Shown: piece by piece, positions 8,459 through 17,610 of the stretch
Layout: the number at the start of each line of letters is the position of its first letter
Numbering within the stretch: position 1 is the first letter of the stretch
Assembly (NCBI GenBank): GCA_016931295.1
Contig: JAFGEZ010000001.1
Coordinates: 186,001-250,000 of the forward strand
Reading direction: 5' to 3'
Origin: Candidatus Krumholzibacteriota bacterium
Lineage (GTDB): Bacteria > Krumholzibacteriota > Krumholzibacteriia > Krumholzibacteriales > Krumholzibacteriaceae
Length of the DNA: 64,000 nt
Program-made: the position numbers and the translations under genes
Notes under the pieces: model-generated
The model's input: only the letters and a program-made list of their open reading frames with translations
Databases searched by the model: none
What the model was told of the DNA's origin: nothing

Positions 8459-9535
8459 ATGGGAACGGAAGGCGCCGACAGGTTCCATCATATCGACCGG
8501 AGCCGGATGCTGGAGACGGTCGTCGCCGGCCCCGGGCAGCTGATCGAGGGATGGCGGGCGGCGGCCGACGCGGCCGGGCTCCTGTCCTCGCGGCGGACCC
8601 CGATGGCGATCTGCGGGATGGGCGGTTCCGCGGCCGGCGGGCTGCTTCTCGGCGATCTCGCCGGGGCGGGCGCGCCGGCGCCGGTCCATGTCATCCGCAA
8701 TTACCTGCTTCCCTCCTGGGTCGGCGAAGACACGCTCCTCGTCTGCGTCTCCTACAGCGGCGACACCGAGGAGACGCTCGAGTGCTTCCACAACGCCCTG
8801 CTCAGGGGAAACCGTCCCGTGGCGATCACCTCGGGCGGCCGTCTCGCCGAGGAGGCGCGCCGGGCCGGAACGCCCCTCGTCACGATCCCCGGCGGGCTGC
8901 CGCCCCGCGCGGCGATCGGGTACCTCTTCGGGCCGCTGCTCCGCCTCGGCGCAGCGCACGGTCTCGTGGACGTCGACGACGAGACGGTCGCCCGCGCGGT
9001 TCACCGCGCAGGGAAGATCGCGTCGCGGTACGCGCTCGAGGCCGACCTCGCGGGGAACGTCGCGCTCCAGCTGGCGAAGAAGCTCTACGGCCGGATCCCC
9101 CTCGTCTACAGCGGAGGCGGGCTCCTGGCGAACCTCCCCTACCGCTGGAAATGCCAGTTCAACGAGAACAGCAAGTCGATGGCCTTCGCGAACGTCTTCC
9201 CCGAACTGGGGCACAACGAGGTCATGGGCTGGGAGAGCACCGAGCGCATGCGGGAGGGATTCTTCCTCGTGATGCTCCGCGATGCCGCCGATCATCCGCG
9301 CGTGCAGAGAAGGATGGACGCCACCTACGCGATGCTCGAGCCACTCGGCGCCGGCGCGACGCTCCTCGACAGCGAAGGGCCGCCGGGCAGGGCGGGGCGC
9401 CTCGAGCGGCTCCTCTCGCTCCTCGTCCTCGGCGACGTCGCGAGCGTCTACCTCGCCGTCGAGTACGGCAAGGATCCCACGCCGATCGACAAGATCCAGG
9501 AAATCAAGGACCTGCTCGGAACGGAGGACCGATGA
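8459..9535 (+). CDS. Bifunctional phosphoglucose/phosphomannose isomerase
   Basis: A 358-residue SIS-domain isomerase of the PGI/PMI family first known from archaea. It interconverts fructose-6-P with glucose-6-P and with mannose-6-P. Landmarks are CGMGGSAAGG (52-61), the sugar-phosphate loop SYSGDTEET (98-106), PPRAAIGY (148-155), the catalytic stretch ENSKSMAFANVFPELGHNE (236-254), and the C-terminal YGKDPTPIDKIQEIK. Directly behind a mannose-type PTS, it would bring imported mannose-6-P into glycolysis or supply hexose phosphates for the next gene. The stop overlaps the nucleotidyltransferase start by ATGA. Confidence 0.88.
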   Translation: MGTEGADRFHHIDRSRMLETVVAGPGQLIEGWRAAADAAGLLSSRRTPMAICGMGGSAAGGLLLGDLAGAGAPAPVHVIRNYLLPSWVGEDTLLVCVSYSGDTEETLECFHNALLRGNRPVAITSGGRLAEEARRAGTPLVTIPGGLPPRAAIGYLFGPLLRLGAAHGLVDVDDETVARAVHRAGKIASRYALEADLAGNVALQLAKKLYGRIPLVYSGGGLLANLPYRWKCQFNENSKSMAFANVFPELGHNEVMGWESTERMREGFFLVMLRDAADHPRVQRRMDATYAMLEPLGAGATLLDSEGPPGRAGRLERLLSLLVLGDVASVYLAVEYGKDPTPIDKIQEIKDLLGTEDR

Positions 9536-10509
9536 AAGCCGTCATCCCGGTCGCCGGCATCGGCAAGCGGCTCAGGCCGCATACGCTCACCGCGCCGAAG
9601 GCGCTCGTCGAGGTCGCAGGCAAGCCGATCCTCGGTCACATCGTCGACGGGCTGGTCGGGATGGGCGTCACCGAGCTCGTGCCGATCATCGGGTACATGG
9701 GCGACCAGATCCGCGCGTTCCTCGAGTCGACGTACGATCTGCCGATGCATTTCGTCGTCCAGGAAGAGCAGCGGGGGATCGCCCACGCCGTCGATCTCAC
9801 GCGTCCCTGGGCCGACGACGACGAGCTGGTCATCATCCTCGGCGACACGATCATACGGACGGATTTCTCCCGCATCCCCGCCGCGGGCGATTTCGTCCTC
9901 GGCGTGCGCGAGGTCGAGGATCCCCGCCGGTTCGGCATCTGCCTCGTCGAGGACGGCTGGATCACGCGGATCGTCGAGAAGCCCGACGAGCCCGTCGGCA
10001 ACCTCGCGATCGTGGGTCTCTACTACTTCAGGAACTCGGCCCCCCTCTACGAGGCCTGCCGGGAGATCATCGACGAGGGGATCACGACGAAGGGCGAGTT
10101 CCAGATCACCGACGCCCTCCAGCGCATGATCGACGCCAAGAACGTCCGGTTCCGCCCGTACGAGATCGAGGGCTGGTTCGATTGCGGCAAGGTGGAGACC
10201 CTCCTCGAGACGAACAGGATCCTCCTCGACGCGTCGTCGCAGCCGGCGGAGCGGGCCGGATCGATCGTCGTTGCCCCCTGCCGGATCGACGACGAGGCGA
10301 TCATCGAGGATTCGATCGTGGGGCCCTATGTCTCGGTGGCCCGCGGCTGCGAGATCAGGCGTTCGATCGTGAAGGATTCCATCCTCAACGAGGGATGTTC
10401 GGTCTCGGAGGCGGTTCTCGAGAAATCCGTCATCGGCGCATTCGCCGAGGTGACGGGACGAGGGAGTTCGATCAATATCGGCGACTACTCGCAACTCGAC
10501 CGTTCGTGA
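9532..10509 (+). CDS. Sugar-phosphate nucleotidyltransferase with left-handed beta-helix tail
   Basis: A 325-residue enzyme of the RmlA/GlmU nucleotidyltransferase superfamily that makes an NDP-sugar from NTP and a sugar-1-phosphate. The nucleotide-binding start is AVIPVAGIGKRLRPHTLTAP (residues 3-22), the metal aspartate lies in IILGDTII (101-108), and GWFDCGKVETLLETN is typical of glucose-1-phosphate thymidylyl- and uridylyltransferases. The last ~70 residues have hexapeptide-like repeats (IIEDSIVGPYVSVARGCEI), suggesting a left-handed beta-helix. It lacks the acetyltransferase half of GlmU. The exact sugar and nucleotide are not determined by sequence. It overlaps the isomerase gene by four bases. 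Confidence 0.8.
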   Translation: MKAVIPVAGIGKRLRPHTLTAPKALVEVAGKPILGHIVDGLVGMGVTELVPIIGYMGDQIRAFLESTYDLPMHFVVQEEQRGIAHAVDLTRPWADDDELVIILGDTIIRTDFSRIPAAGDFVLGVREVEDPRRFGICLVEDGWITRIVEKPDEPVGNLAIVGLYYFRNSAPLYEACREIIDEGITTKGEFQITDALQRMIDAKNVRFRPYEIEGWFDCGKVETLLETNRILLDASSQPAERAGSIVVAPCRIDDEAIIEDSIVGPYVSVARGCEIRRSIVKDSILNEGCSVSEAVLEKSVIGAFAEVTGRGSSINIGDYSQLDRS

Positions 10510-10517
10510 GTTTTCGC

Positions 10518-10547
10518 TTGACCCGGGGGGTCCGGGACGTGATGTTC
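10518..10547 (+). promoter_or_regulatory. Possible metK promoter (weak)
   Basis: A TTGACC box at 10518-10523 is followed 17 bases later by GATGTT (10541-10546), a poor -10. The remaining ~40 bases before metK hold only the ribosome site AAGGAGGAG. The spacing suits a promoter, but the -10 match is 3/6. Confidence 0.3.
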
Positions 10548-10590
10548 ATGTACCCCGTAAACTGAAAATCGATCCGCAAGGAGGAGCTGC

Positions 10591-11736
10591 ATGGCGGAGA
10601 GACATCTGTTCACATCGGAATCGGTGACCGAGGGACACCCCGACAAGGTCGCCGACCAGATCTCCGACGCCATCGTCGACGAGATCCTCAACGCCGATCC
10701 CATGGGACGCGTGGCCTGCGAGACCCTCGTCACGACGGGCATGGCGTTCGTCGCCGGCGAGATCCATACCGACGCGTACGTCGACATCCGGACGATCGTC
10801 CGCAACGTCGTCCGCGACATCGGATACACCGATCCCGCGATCGGATTCGACTGGCAGACCTCGGCGCTCGTCACCTCGATCGACGAGCAGTCGGGCGATA
10901 TCGCGATGGGCGTCGACCGCGGCGGCGCGGGCGACCAGGGGATGATGTTCGGCTTCGCCTGCCGGCAGACGGACGTGCTGATGCCGATGACGATCCACAT
11001 GGCCCACCGCCTCGTCAAGAAGATGGCCGAGGTGCGGAAGGCCGGCGAGCTGGAGTTCCTCTACCCCGACGGCAAATCGCAGGTGACGATCGAATACGAG
11101 AACCACACGCCGAAGCGGCTCGACACGGTGCTTGTCTCGACCCAGCACCACGAGGACGTGTCGCTCGAGAAGATCAGGGCCGGTCTCACCGAGCACGTCA
11201 TCAAACCGATCGTCGCCGAGTTCGAGATAGACGACTCCGATTACCGGATCCTCGTGAATCCGACCGGACGGTTCGTCAAGGGCGGTCCGGCGGCCGACAC
11301 GGGGCTCACCGGCCGCAAGATCATCGTCGACACCTACGGCGGGTTCGGTTCCCACGGCGGCGGGGCCTTCTCGGGCAAGGATCCGACGAAGGTCGACCGT
11401 TCCGGTTCCTACGCGGCGCGCCACGTGGCGAAGAACATCGTGGCCGCCGGCCTCGCCGAGGAGGTCGAGGTCCAGATCGCCTACGCGATCGGCGTCGTCG
11501 AGCCGGTCTCGGTCATGATCGACACGAACGGCACGGGAACCGGGGTCTCCGACGGGAAGCTGACCGAGATCGTCCGCGAGATCTTCGATCTCACCCCGGG
11601 CGGGATCATCAAGCGCCTGAAGCTCCGCCGTCCCATCTACCGGAAGACGGCCGCCTACGGTCATTTCGGCCGCGAGGACGAGGACTTCACCTGGGAACGG
11701 ACCGATTACGTCGACGCGCTGAAGTCCAGGGTGTGA
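10591..11736 (+). CDS. metK: S-adenosylmethionine synthetase
   Basis: A 381-residue enzyme making S-adenosylmethionine from ATP and methionine. It opens with [20 protein letters not shown], carrying the conserved GHPDK. The mobile-loop/ATP motif [12 protein letters not shown] is present, as is the phosphate-binding motif [16 protein letters not shown]. Length is typical. The ribosome site AAGGAGGAG stands eight bases before the ATG. It is followed after 37 bases by ahcY, so synthesis and recycling of the methyl donor are encoded together. Confidence 0.97.
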   Translation: MAERHLFTSESVTEGHPDKVADQISDAIVDEILNADPMGRVACETLVTTGMAFVAGEIHTDAYVDIRTIVRNVVRDIGYTDPAIGFDWQTSALVTSIDEQSGDIAMGVDRGGAGDQGMMFGFACRQTDVLMPMTIHMAHRLVKKMAEVRKAGELEFLYPDGKSQVTIEYENHTPKRLDTVLVSTQHHEDVSLEKIRAGLTEHVIKPIVAEFEIDDSDYRILVNPTGRFVKGGPAADTGLTGRKIIVDTYGGFGSHGGGAFSGKDPTKVDRSGSYAARHVAKNIVAAGLAEEVEVQIAYAIGVVEPVSVMIDTNGTGTGVSDGKLTEIVREIFDLTPGGIIKRLKLRRPIYRKTAAYGHFGREDEDFTWERTDYVDALKSRV

Positions 11737-11773
11737 CAACGCCGGCCGATTCGGCCATCGAAAGGACGGACAC

Positions 11774-13030
11774 ATGAAGTACGACGCCAGGGACCTGGCT
11801 CTCGCCGAGCAGGGAAGGATGCGCATAGAATGGGCCGAATCGCAGATGCCGGTCCTCCAGACGATCCACAAGCGGTTCGAGGCCGATCGTCCGCTCGAGG
11901 GGCTCCGCGTCGCCTGCTGCCTGCACGTGACCACCGAGACGGCGAATCTCATGCGGACGCTCAAGGCGGGCGGCGCCGAGACGGCGCTCTGCGCCTCGAA
12001 TCCGCTGAGCACGCAGGATGACGTCGTGGCCTCGCTCGTCGAGGACTACGGGATCTCCGTCTTCGCCGTGCGCGGCGAAAACAACGATTCCTACTACGAC
12101 CACATCAACGCGGTGCTCGACATCGAGCCGCACATCACGATGGACGACGGCGCCGACCTGGTGAGCACCCTCCACAAGAAGCGCACCGACCTGATCGCGA
12201 ACGTGATCGGCGGGAGCGAGGAGACGACGACGGGCGTCATCAGGCTCCGCTCGATGGAGCAGCACGGCGTGCTCGCCTACCCGATGATCGCGGTGAACGA
12301 CGCGATGACGAAGCACTTCTTCGACAACCGGTACGGCACGGGGCAGAGCACGATCGACGGCATCCTCCGCTCGACGAACACGCTCCTCGCCGGGGCGAAG
12401 GTCGTGATCTTCGGCTACGGCTGGTGCGGCCGCGGGACGGCGTGGAAGGCGCGCGGGATGGGATCCAACGTCACCGTCATCGAGGTCGATCCGGTGAAGG
12501 CCCTCGAGGCGGTCATGGACGGTTTCAACGTGACCGATTCGATGGAGGCCGCCGCGTACGGCGACATCTTCGTCACTCTCACCGGCGACATCTCGGTGAT
12601 ACGCAAGGAACACTTCGAGCTGATGAAGGACGGCGCGATCGTCGCCAACTCCGGCCACTTCAACGTCGAGATCGACATCCCCGACCTCGAGGCGATGGCG
12701 AGGAGCAAGACGCGCATCCGCCACGAGCTCGACCAGTACATCCTGCCCGACGGGAGGCGCATCAACCTCCTCGGGGAGGGGCGCCTGATCAACCTCGCCG
12801 CGGCCGAGGGCCACCCCGCCTCGGTGATGGACATGAGCTTCGCCAACCAGTCGCTCGCCTGCGAGTTCCTCAAGGAGAACGAGGGCGAGCTGGAGAAGCG
12901 GGTCTACCCGGTGCCGGTCGAGATCGACCGGGAGATCGCGCGGATCAAGCTCGAGTCGATGGGTTGCAGCGTCGAGAAGCTCACCGAGAAGCAGAAGAAG
13001 TATCTCGCCTCCTGGGAGCACGGGACCTGA
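11774..13030 (+). CDS. ahcY: Adenosylhomocysteinase
   Basis: A 418-residue NAD-dependent enzyme that cleaves S-adenosylhomocysteine to adenosine and homocysteine, removing the inhibitor of methyltransferases. Visible blocks are [13 protein letters not shown], the substrate region [26 protein letters not shown], and the NAD-binding [10 protein letters not shown]. It ends at [11 protein letters not shown], so it lacks the longer C-terminal extension with the lysine-tyrosine ending seen in eukaryotic and many bacterial enzymes. This is the shorter form common in archaea and thermophilic bacteria. It lies downstream of metK and is followed by a strong terminator. Confidence 0.95.
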   Translation: MKYDARDLALAEQGRMRIEWAESQMPVLQTIHKRFEADRPLEGLRVACCLHVTTETANLMRTLKAGGAETALCASNPLSTQDDVVASLVEDYGISVFAVRGENNDSYYDHINAVLDIEPHITMDDGADLVSTLHKKRTDLIANVIGGSEETTTGVIRLRSMEQHGVLAYPMIAVNDAMTKHFFDNRYGTGQSTIDGILRSTNTLLAGAKVVIFGYGWCGRGTAWKARGMGSNVTVIEVDPVKALEAVMDGFNVTDSMEAAAYGDIFVTLTGDISVIRKEHFELMKDGAIVANSGHFNVEIDIPDLEAMARSKTRIRHELDQYILPDGRRINLLGEGRLINLAAAEGHPASVMDMSFANQSLACEFLKENEGELEKRVYPVPVEIDREIARIKLESMGCSVEKLTEKQKKYLASWEHGT

Positions 13031-13053
13031 TTTCGGGCGGGACACGCATCGAG

Positions 13054-13086
13054 ACGGCCCCGGCACGCGCCGGGGCCGTTTTTTTT
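13054..13086 (+). terminator. Intrinsic terminator of metK-ahcY
   Basis: A perfect 11-bp GC-rich stem (ACGGCCCCGGC with GCCGGGGCCGT) around a 4-base loop is followed by a run of eight T. It ends the plus-strand metK-ahcY unit just before the convergent GWxTD gene. The minus strand has no T-run after the stem, so it works in one direction only. Confidence 0.93.
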
Positions 13087-13091
13087 CCGCC

Positions 13092-14798
13092 TCACTCGAT
13101 GACGGTGAAGCAGGCGGTTTGCCGGGCGACGGCGAGCGTGCGGCGGTCGGTCACCCGCACGCCGAGCCGGAAGACCCCCTTCGGGAGGGTCTCGGTGGCG
13201 ATCTCGAGCCGCTGGACCTGGTCGGCGCCGTACCCCGAGGTGCGGAAGCTCGAGGAGACGACGACGCCGTCGTCGACGAGCACCGGTCCCCACCGGCGTT
13301 TCGCCGTCGGCTCGACGGTGAATTCGACATCGTAGAACGCGATCCCCTCGCCGTCGACGTCGAGATGGTAGATCTCCACGTAGAAGACGAGGGGGAAGGG
13401 CTTGAGGTACGTCCGCACGGGGTGGGGGACGACCTGGAGGTTTCCCCGCTGGTACGCCACCGGGTCCCCGGTCTCGCGGATCGAGGAGGCGAAGAGGATG
13501 TCGCTCAGGGCGAGGTCCCCCTCGAAATCGGGGACGACGACGTTCATCCTGCAGTCCGAGCGGCGGTCGGAGTTGGCATCGCAGGCTTCGAGCCCGAACC
13601 GGTACCGGCCCGGCTCGAGCGTGAGGACGAGGCTGCCGGGGAGCCACACGGGCGGCTCGGGGCGGTCGGCCGTCGCCTCGGCGAAGACGACGGCGCTCTC
13701 GCGCCTCACCTCGACGAGATGCTTGTCGCGGACGAGCAGTCGCACCGCCACCTCGCCGCGCCAGCCCTCCGGCGAGCGGACGAAGAGGACGCGGGACGCG
13801 GGAACGGCGAAGAGGAGCTCGGTGCGCGTCAGCCCGGGGCCGCCGCGGAAGGAGACGGCGTCGAAGAAGGCGCCGAGGGGAAGGGACGCGAACTCGCAGT
13901 CGTGGATGAAGGGTTTCCGGGCGACCACCGCGTAGAAGTTCTGCGCCATCTTCTCGGCCTTCTCCATCTCCCACGGACCCTGGAGCGCCATGGTCTCATG
14001 GTGCATCCTGCGGAGTTCCCGTCCCGCGACGAAATCGAGCATGTCCGGGTTGAGGGCGGCGGCCGCCGACATCCCCGGGTCGACGTGCTGCGGGAGCAGG
14101 GCGGGGAAGACATAATTGACGTCGTCCTCCCGGCGCTGCCCCTCGAGGATCTCGAGGGTCTGCCTGGCGGAGAAGGGATGCATGTAGACCCCCTCCCCCG
14201 CGTCGCGGAAGAAATCCCCCACCGTGCCGGGGGTCAGCAGGTATCGCCAGGTCTCGCTCGTCTCGAGAAAGCAGGTGTACTCGCCGGTCAGCATCTCGTC
14301 CTGGAAGGAGACGAGGAAGCCGTACCGGTGGAAATACCACACCTCGCCGGGCATCCGGTTGTCCAGCGCGCCGATCTGCGATTCGGTCTCCACGATCTCG
14401 TCCGGCTCCCCGTAGCGGATAAAGATCTCCCCGCGCCGGTCCCAGCCCGGCTCGCGCTGCGCGGGAAACCGCTTCCGCGCCTCGACGACCCGCCGCTCGT
14501 GCTCCGTGCGACGTTCGTTGCGGTCGGTGGCGGGCGTCGGGTCGAGGTCGATCCAGAAGCGATCGAGCCAGTCGCGCCGTTCCTGCCGCGTCGCGATCGA
14601 GAGGTAGGCGCGGCGCTGCTGGCCGTTCATGACGATGCGGAGGCCGGCGTACGACCATCGTTCGTCGTGGTCGAGACGCCCTGCGAGTTCCGTCTCGCCG
14701 GAGAAGCGTTCGATGAAGCCCTGCCCGGCGGCGGGCCGCGCGGCGAGCGCGCATGCCAGGGCCGCGCCCGCGAAACGCAGGACGGTGAGACGCGTCAT
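13092..14798 (-). CDS. GWxTD-domain secreted protein (paralog 1)
   Basis: A 568-residue exported protein with an N-terminal signal peptide predicted to cleave after PAAG, leaving glutamine first (Q26). The GWxTD-type core is at about residues 115-135 (EPGWDRRGEIFIRYGEPDEI) after a helical segment rich in Arg/Glu. The C-terminal part is all-beta and ends with GYGADQVQRLEIATETL and DRRTLAVARQTACFTVIE. The family is known mainly from FCB-group bacteria and has no settled function. It is clearly related to the next upstream gene in order of blocks and in the C-terminal domain, so the two arose by tandem duplication. It is the last gene of the lptF-lptG-GWxTD-GWxTD minus-strand unit. Confidence 0.8.
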   Translation of the reverse strand: MTRLTVLRFAGAALACALAARPAAGQGFIERFSGETELAGRLDHDERWSYAGLRIVMNGQQRRAYLSIATRQERRDWLDRFWIDLDPTPATDRNERRTEHERRVVEARKRFPAQREPGWDRRGEIFIRYGEPDEIVETESQIGALDNRMPGEVWYFHRYGFLVSFQDEMLTGEYTCFLETSETWRYLLTPGTVGDFFRDAGEGVYMHPFSARQTLEILEGQRREDDVNYVFPALLPQHVDPGMSAAAALNPDMLDFVAGRELRRMHHETMALQGPWEMEKAEKMAQNFYAVVARKPFIHDCEFASLPLGAFFDAVSFRGGPGLTRTELLFAVPASRVLFVRSPEGWRGEVAVRLLVRDKHLVEVRRESAVVFAEATADRPEPPVWLPGSLVLTLEPGRYRFGLEACDANSDRRSDCRMNVVVPDFEGDLALSDILFASSIRETGDPVAYQRGNLQVVPHPVRTYLKPFPLVFYVEIYHLDVDGEGIAFYDVEFTVEPTAKRRWGPVLVDDGVVVSSSFRTSGYGADQVQRLEIATETLPKGVFRLGVRVTDRRTLAVARQTACFTVIE

Positions 14799-14834
14799 GA
14801 TCGTACCCCCCCGTGCCGATGCGCCGCCGCCCGG

Positions 14835-16463
14835 TCACTCGAGGACCGAGAAGCGGCCGCGTTTCTCGACCGACTGCATCGTCCGGCGGTCGAGGATCGT
14901 GACCTGCAGCTCGAACGAACCCTTCCAGAGGTTGTCGGTGGCGATCTCGAGCCGCTGGACCTGGTCGGCCCCGTAGCCCGAGGTCCGGAAGCTCGAGGAG
15001 ATCGCCGGCGGGATCCCGGCGAACACCGGTCCGCGGCGGCGTTTCTCCAGCGGGACGATCCGGTACTCGATCTCGTACCACGAGAGGCCCTCTTCGTCGG
15101 TGTCCAGCCCGCTCACCTCGAAGTAGATCGTCAGGGGGAAGGGGATGCGGTAGGCGTGGATGGGGTGGGGGACGACCTGGAGGCCTCCCCTGGCGAACCG
15201 CGGGTTGTCGCCGGTTCCGGTGATGCGGCTGGCGAACATGATGTCGCTCAGGGCGAGACGCCCGTCCATCGGGGGCAGCTCGAGGTTGGCCGTGTAGACG
15301 CCCATGCGGCCGGTGACCGCGTCGATCGCCTCTATCCCGAGGCGGTAATAGCCCGGCTCGAGCGTCAGGGTCACCTGGCCGGGGACGAGACCGGGTTGCG
15401 AGGCCGTGTCGGCCGGCGCGACGACCTGCACCGAGTCGACGGCCCGGGCGACCGGGTTCATGCCGGCGTCGCGGGCGAGCACGCGGATCTCGATCCGGCC
15501 GCGCCGCGCACCGTCCACCACGTCGAAGCCGATCTCGGCGGTCGGCACCTCCACGTTCACCTCCGTGCGGATCGATCCCGGGCCGCCGCGGAAGGAGGTG
15601 ACGTCGAAATAGACGGGAAGCAGGTTCTTTTCGAGGTCGAAGGAATAGATCGCCGCGCGTTCCCGGTCGTACTTGAAGAAGTTGTTCGCCGAGCGTATCC
15701 GTTTCTCCCTGTCCCATTCGGCCAGGAGGTCCTTCGGCTGCAGGGCCCGGAGGTCGGGATCGGCCATGTAGTCGATGTCGTCCGGATTGAAGGAGAGGAT
15801 GTCCTTCAGGTCCTCCTCGTCCTCCCACTCGCGGCTGTCGACGAACTCGAGGACGTCGTACTTGTAGACGTCGTTGATCGCCTTGAGGCGGTCGAGCTCC
15901 TCGCGCGACGAACGGCCGATCTTCTCGATCGCGAGGATGTACTCGCCGTTCAGCAGGTAGTCCTGGAAGGTGATCGCCATGTCGAGCGAGGGATAGTACC
16001 AGAACTCCGCCGGCGGGTATTCGCCCGAGAAGGTGACCGTTCCCGGCTCCTTCGCGCGGAACCGCGGCAAACCGAACCGGATGAGCATCTCGCCGCGCCG
16101 GTCCCAGCCCGGTTCGGTCTTTTTCCGGAAGAGGCGGCGCGCCAGGGCCACCCGGGCCTCGTGCTCCCGGCGCTTCTCGTTGATCTCGGTCGCCGGCGTG
16201 GGATCGTTGTAGGCCCAGAATGTCTCGATCCATCGCTCCCGCGCGCGCGGATCCGCGGTGGTGAGGTACTGTTTCCGCTGGTAGGGATTGAGGAGGTACT
16301 GGAGGCCGAAGAAGACCAGGCGTTCCCTCCGGTGGAGGCGCCTGATGCCGTCGCGTTCCCCCGCGAAGGACTCCCCGGCCGCCCCCACGTTCCGGGGGGC
16401 CAGGCACGGCAGGAGAAGGAGGGCGACGGCCGCCGCCAGGAACATTCGTCGCCGTCTCGTCAT
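14835..16463 (-). CDS. GWxTD-domain secreted protein (paralog 2)
   Basis: A 542-residue exported protein with a basic signal peptide (MTRRRRMFLAAAVALLLL). After WIETFWAYNDPTPATEINE comes the GWxTD-type motif PGWDRRGEMLIRFGLP and then a beta-rich C-terminal half. Blocks shared with the neighbouring paralog include DPTPAT, FRGGPG, LTLEPGYYRLGIEA, GGLQVVPHPIHAY, SSSFRTSGYGADQVQRLEIA and a DRRT near the end. The stop lies 36 bases before the start of paralog 1. It is encoded 16 bases after lptG, suggesting co-expression with lipopolysaccharide-export permeases. The function of the family is unknown; periplasmic or outer-surface location is inferred from the signal peptide. Confidence 0.8.
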   Translation of the reverse strand: MTRRRRMFLAAAVALLLLPCLAPRNVGAAGESFAGERDGIRRLHRRERLVFFGLQYLLNPYQRKQYLTTADPRARERWIETFWAYNDPTPATEINEKRREHEARVALARRLFRKKTEPGWDRRGEMLIRFGLPRFRAKEPGTVTFSGEYPPAEFWYYPSLDMAITFQDYLLNGEYILAIEKIGRSSREELDRLKAINDVYKYDVLEFVDSREWEDEEDLKDILSFNPDDIDYMADPDLRALQPKDLLAEWDREKRIRSANNFFKYDRERAAIYSFDLEKNLLPVYFDVTSFRGGPGSIRTEVNVEVPTAEIGFDVVDGARRGRIEIRVLARDAGMNPVARAVDSVQVVAPADTASQPGLVPGQVTLTLEPGYYRLGIEAIDAVTGRMGVYTANLELPPMDGRLALSDIMFASRITGTGDNPRFARGGLQVVPHPIHAYRIPFPLTIYFEVSGLDTDEEGLSWYEIEYRIVPLEKRRRGPVFAGIPPAISSSFRTSGYGADQVQRLEIATDNLWKGSFELQVTILDRRTMQSVEKRGRFSVLE

Positions 16464-16479
16464 CTCTGTTCCGCCTCCG

Positions 16480-17559
16480 TCATCGGTTCGCCCGGTGGAG
16501 CAGCACGCCGCCCACCGCGAGAAAGAGGATGTTCCCCGCCCAGGCTCCCAGGAGGGGGGGGATGACGCCGCTGTGGCCGAGCGCCTGCCCGATGCGGAGG
16601 ATGCCGTAGTAGGTGAAGCTGACGAGCAGCGTCAAGCCGAATCCCGTCGCCATCGAGGGCTTTCGTTTCGCGGACGAGAGGGCCACGCCTATCACGGCGA
16701 AGATCAGGTTGGTGAACGGGAAACTGAACTTAAAATACAGGTCGACCTTGTACTTGTCAACCGGGCCGCCCCCGCGCCTGACCTTGTCGATGTAGTCGCG
16801 CAGCTCCCACCAGTTCATCTCCTCCGGGTCGACCTCCTCCTTCGCGAGGTCCTCCGGGCGCTCGACCAGCGAGGGCATCGGGCGGTTCTCGAAGGTCGTG
16901 ATCCGCTCCGTGTCGCCGTCGAATTCGCGGATCGCGCCGTTGATGAACACCCACTGGCGGCCGTCCCAGAAGATCTTCCGGGCGTCGATCCGCCGCACGA
17001 GCCGTGGACCGTCGTACTCCTGGACGACGGCGTTGACGAGGACGTTGAGCGTCTTGTCGTACTTCTCGGCGTAGTAGACCCTGTTTCCCTCCCCCTGGTA
17101 GTGCAGCTCCTTCCGGTACCGGTTGGAGTCCCGCTGCGTCCGCCCCTCGATGTCGGCGGCCATGATGAGGTCCCCCCGGCGCTTCGCGAGCGGCACGACG
17201 AGTTCGCTGAAGGCCGCCGAGACGGCGCTGATCAGGAGGGCGGAGACGACGATCGGGGCGGCGACGCGGAGATAGCTCCGCCCCGACGCGATGAAGGCGG
17301 TGAGTTCGTTCTGCCTCGAGAGCTTTCCCAGCGAGAAGACGACGGCCAGGAGGACGGCGACGGGCAAGACGAGCGTGAGGATCCATGGAACGAGGTAGAC
17401 GTAGTAGAGGGTGACCACCGCGATCGTCGCGTCGTGGTCGATGTAGTTGTCGATCTCCTCGCTGACGTCCACCGTGATGAAGATCACGGTGAAGGCGATC
17501 AGGCCGAGAAGGAGGTTCTGCCAGAACCCCCGGAGGATGTATCGATCGTGGATCTTCAC
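16480..17559 (-). CDS. lptG: LptG-like lipopolysaccharide export permease
   Basis: A 359-residue member of the YjgP/YjgQ family, inner-membrane subunits that extract lipopolysaccharide for transport to the outer membrane with LptB and LptC. It begins MKIHDRYILRGFWQNLLLGL with the conserved DRYI-L before the first membrane helix. Three N-terminal helices, a periplasmic beta-jellyroll region (about residues 135-260) and three C-terminal helices (from FKFSFPFTNLIFAVIGVALS) match the LptF/G plan. The start is GTG. It lies 51 bases downstream of lptF. Assigning F versus G rests on order and length only. Confidence 0.85.
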   Translation of the reverse strand: MKIHDRYILRGFWQNLLLGLIAFTVIFITVDVSEEIDNYIDHDATIAVVTLYYVYLVPWILTLVLPVAVLLAVVFSLGKLSRQNELTAFIASGRSYLRVAAPIVVSALLISAVSAAFSELVVPLAKRRGDLIMAADIEGRTQRDSNRYRKELHYQGEGNRVYYAEKYDKTLNVLVNAVVQEYDGPRLVRRIDARKIFWDGRQWVFINGAIREFDGDTERITTFENRPMPSLVERPEDLAKEEVDPEEMNWWELRDYIDKVRRGGGPVDKYKVDLYFKFSFPFTNLIFAVIGVALSSAKRKPSMATGFGLTLLVSFTYYGILRIGQALGHSGVIPPLLGAWAGNILFLAVGGVLLHRANR

Positions 17560-17610
17560 GTGGCAGTCCCGTCGCTCGCGCCCGGCGGGCGCACCAGGGG
17601 GAATGATAGT

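Noticed and set aside
10510-10590. A SAM riboswitch before metK
   Set aside because: The leader is only ~40-80 bases and shows none of the conserved cores I know for SAM riboswitch classes.
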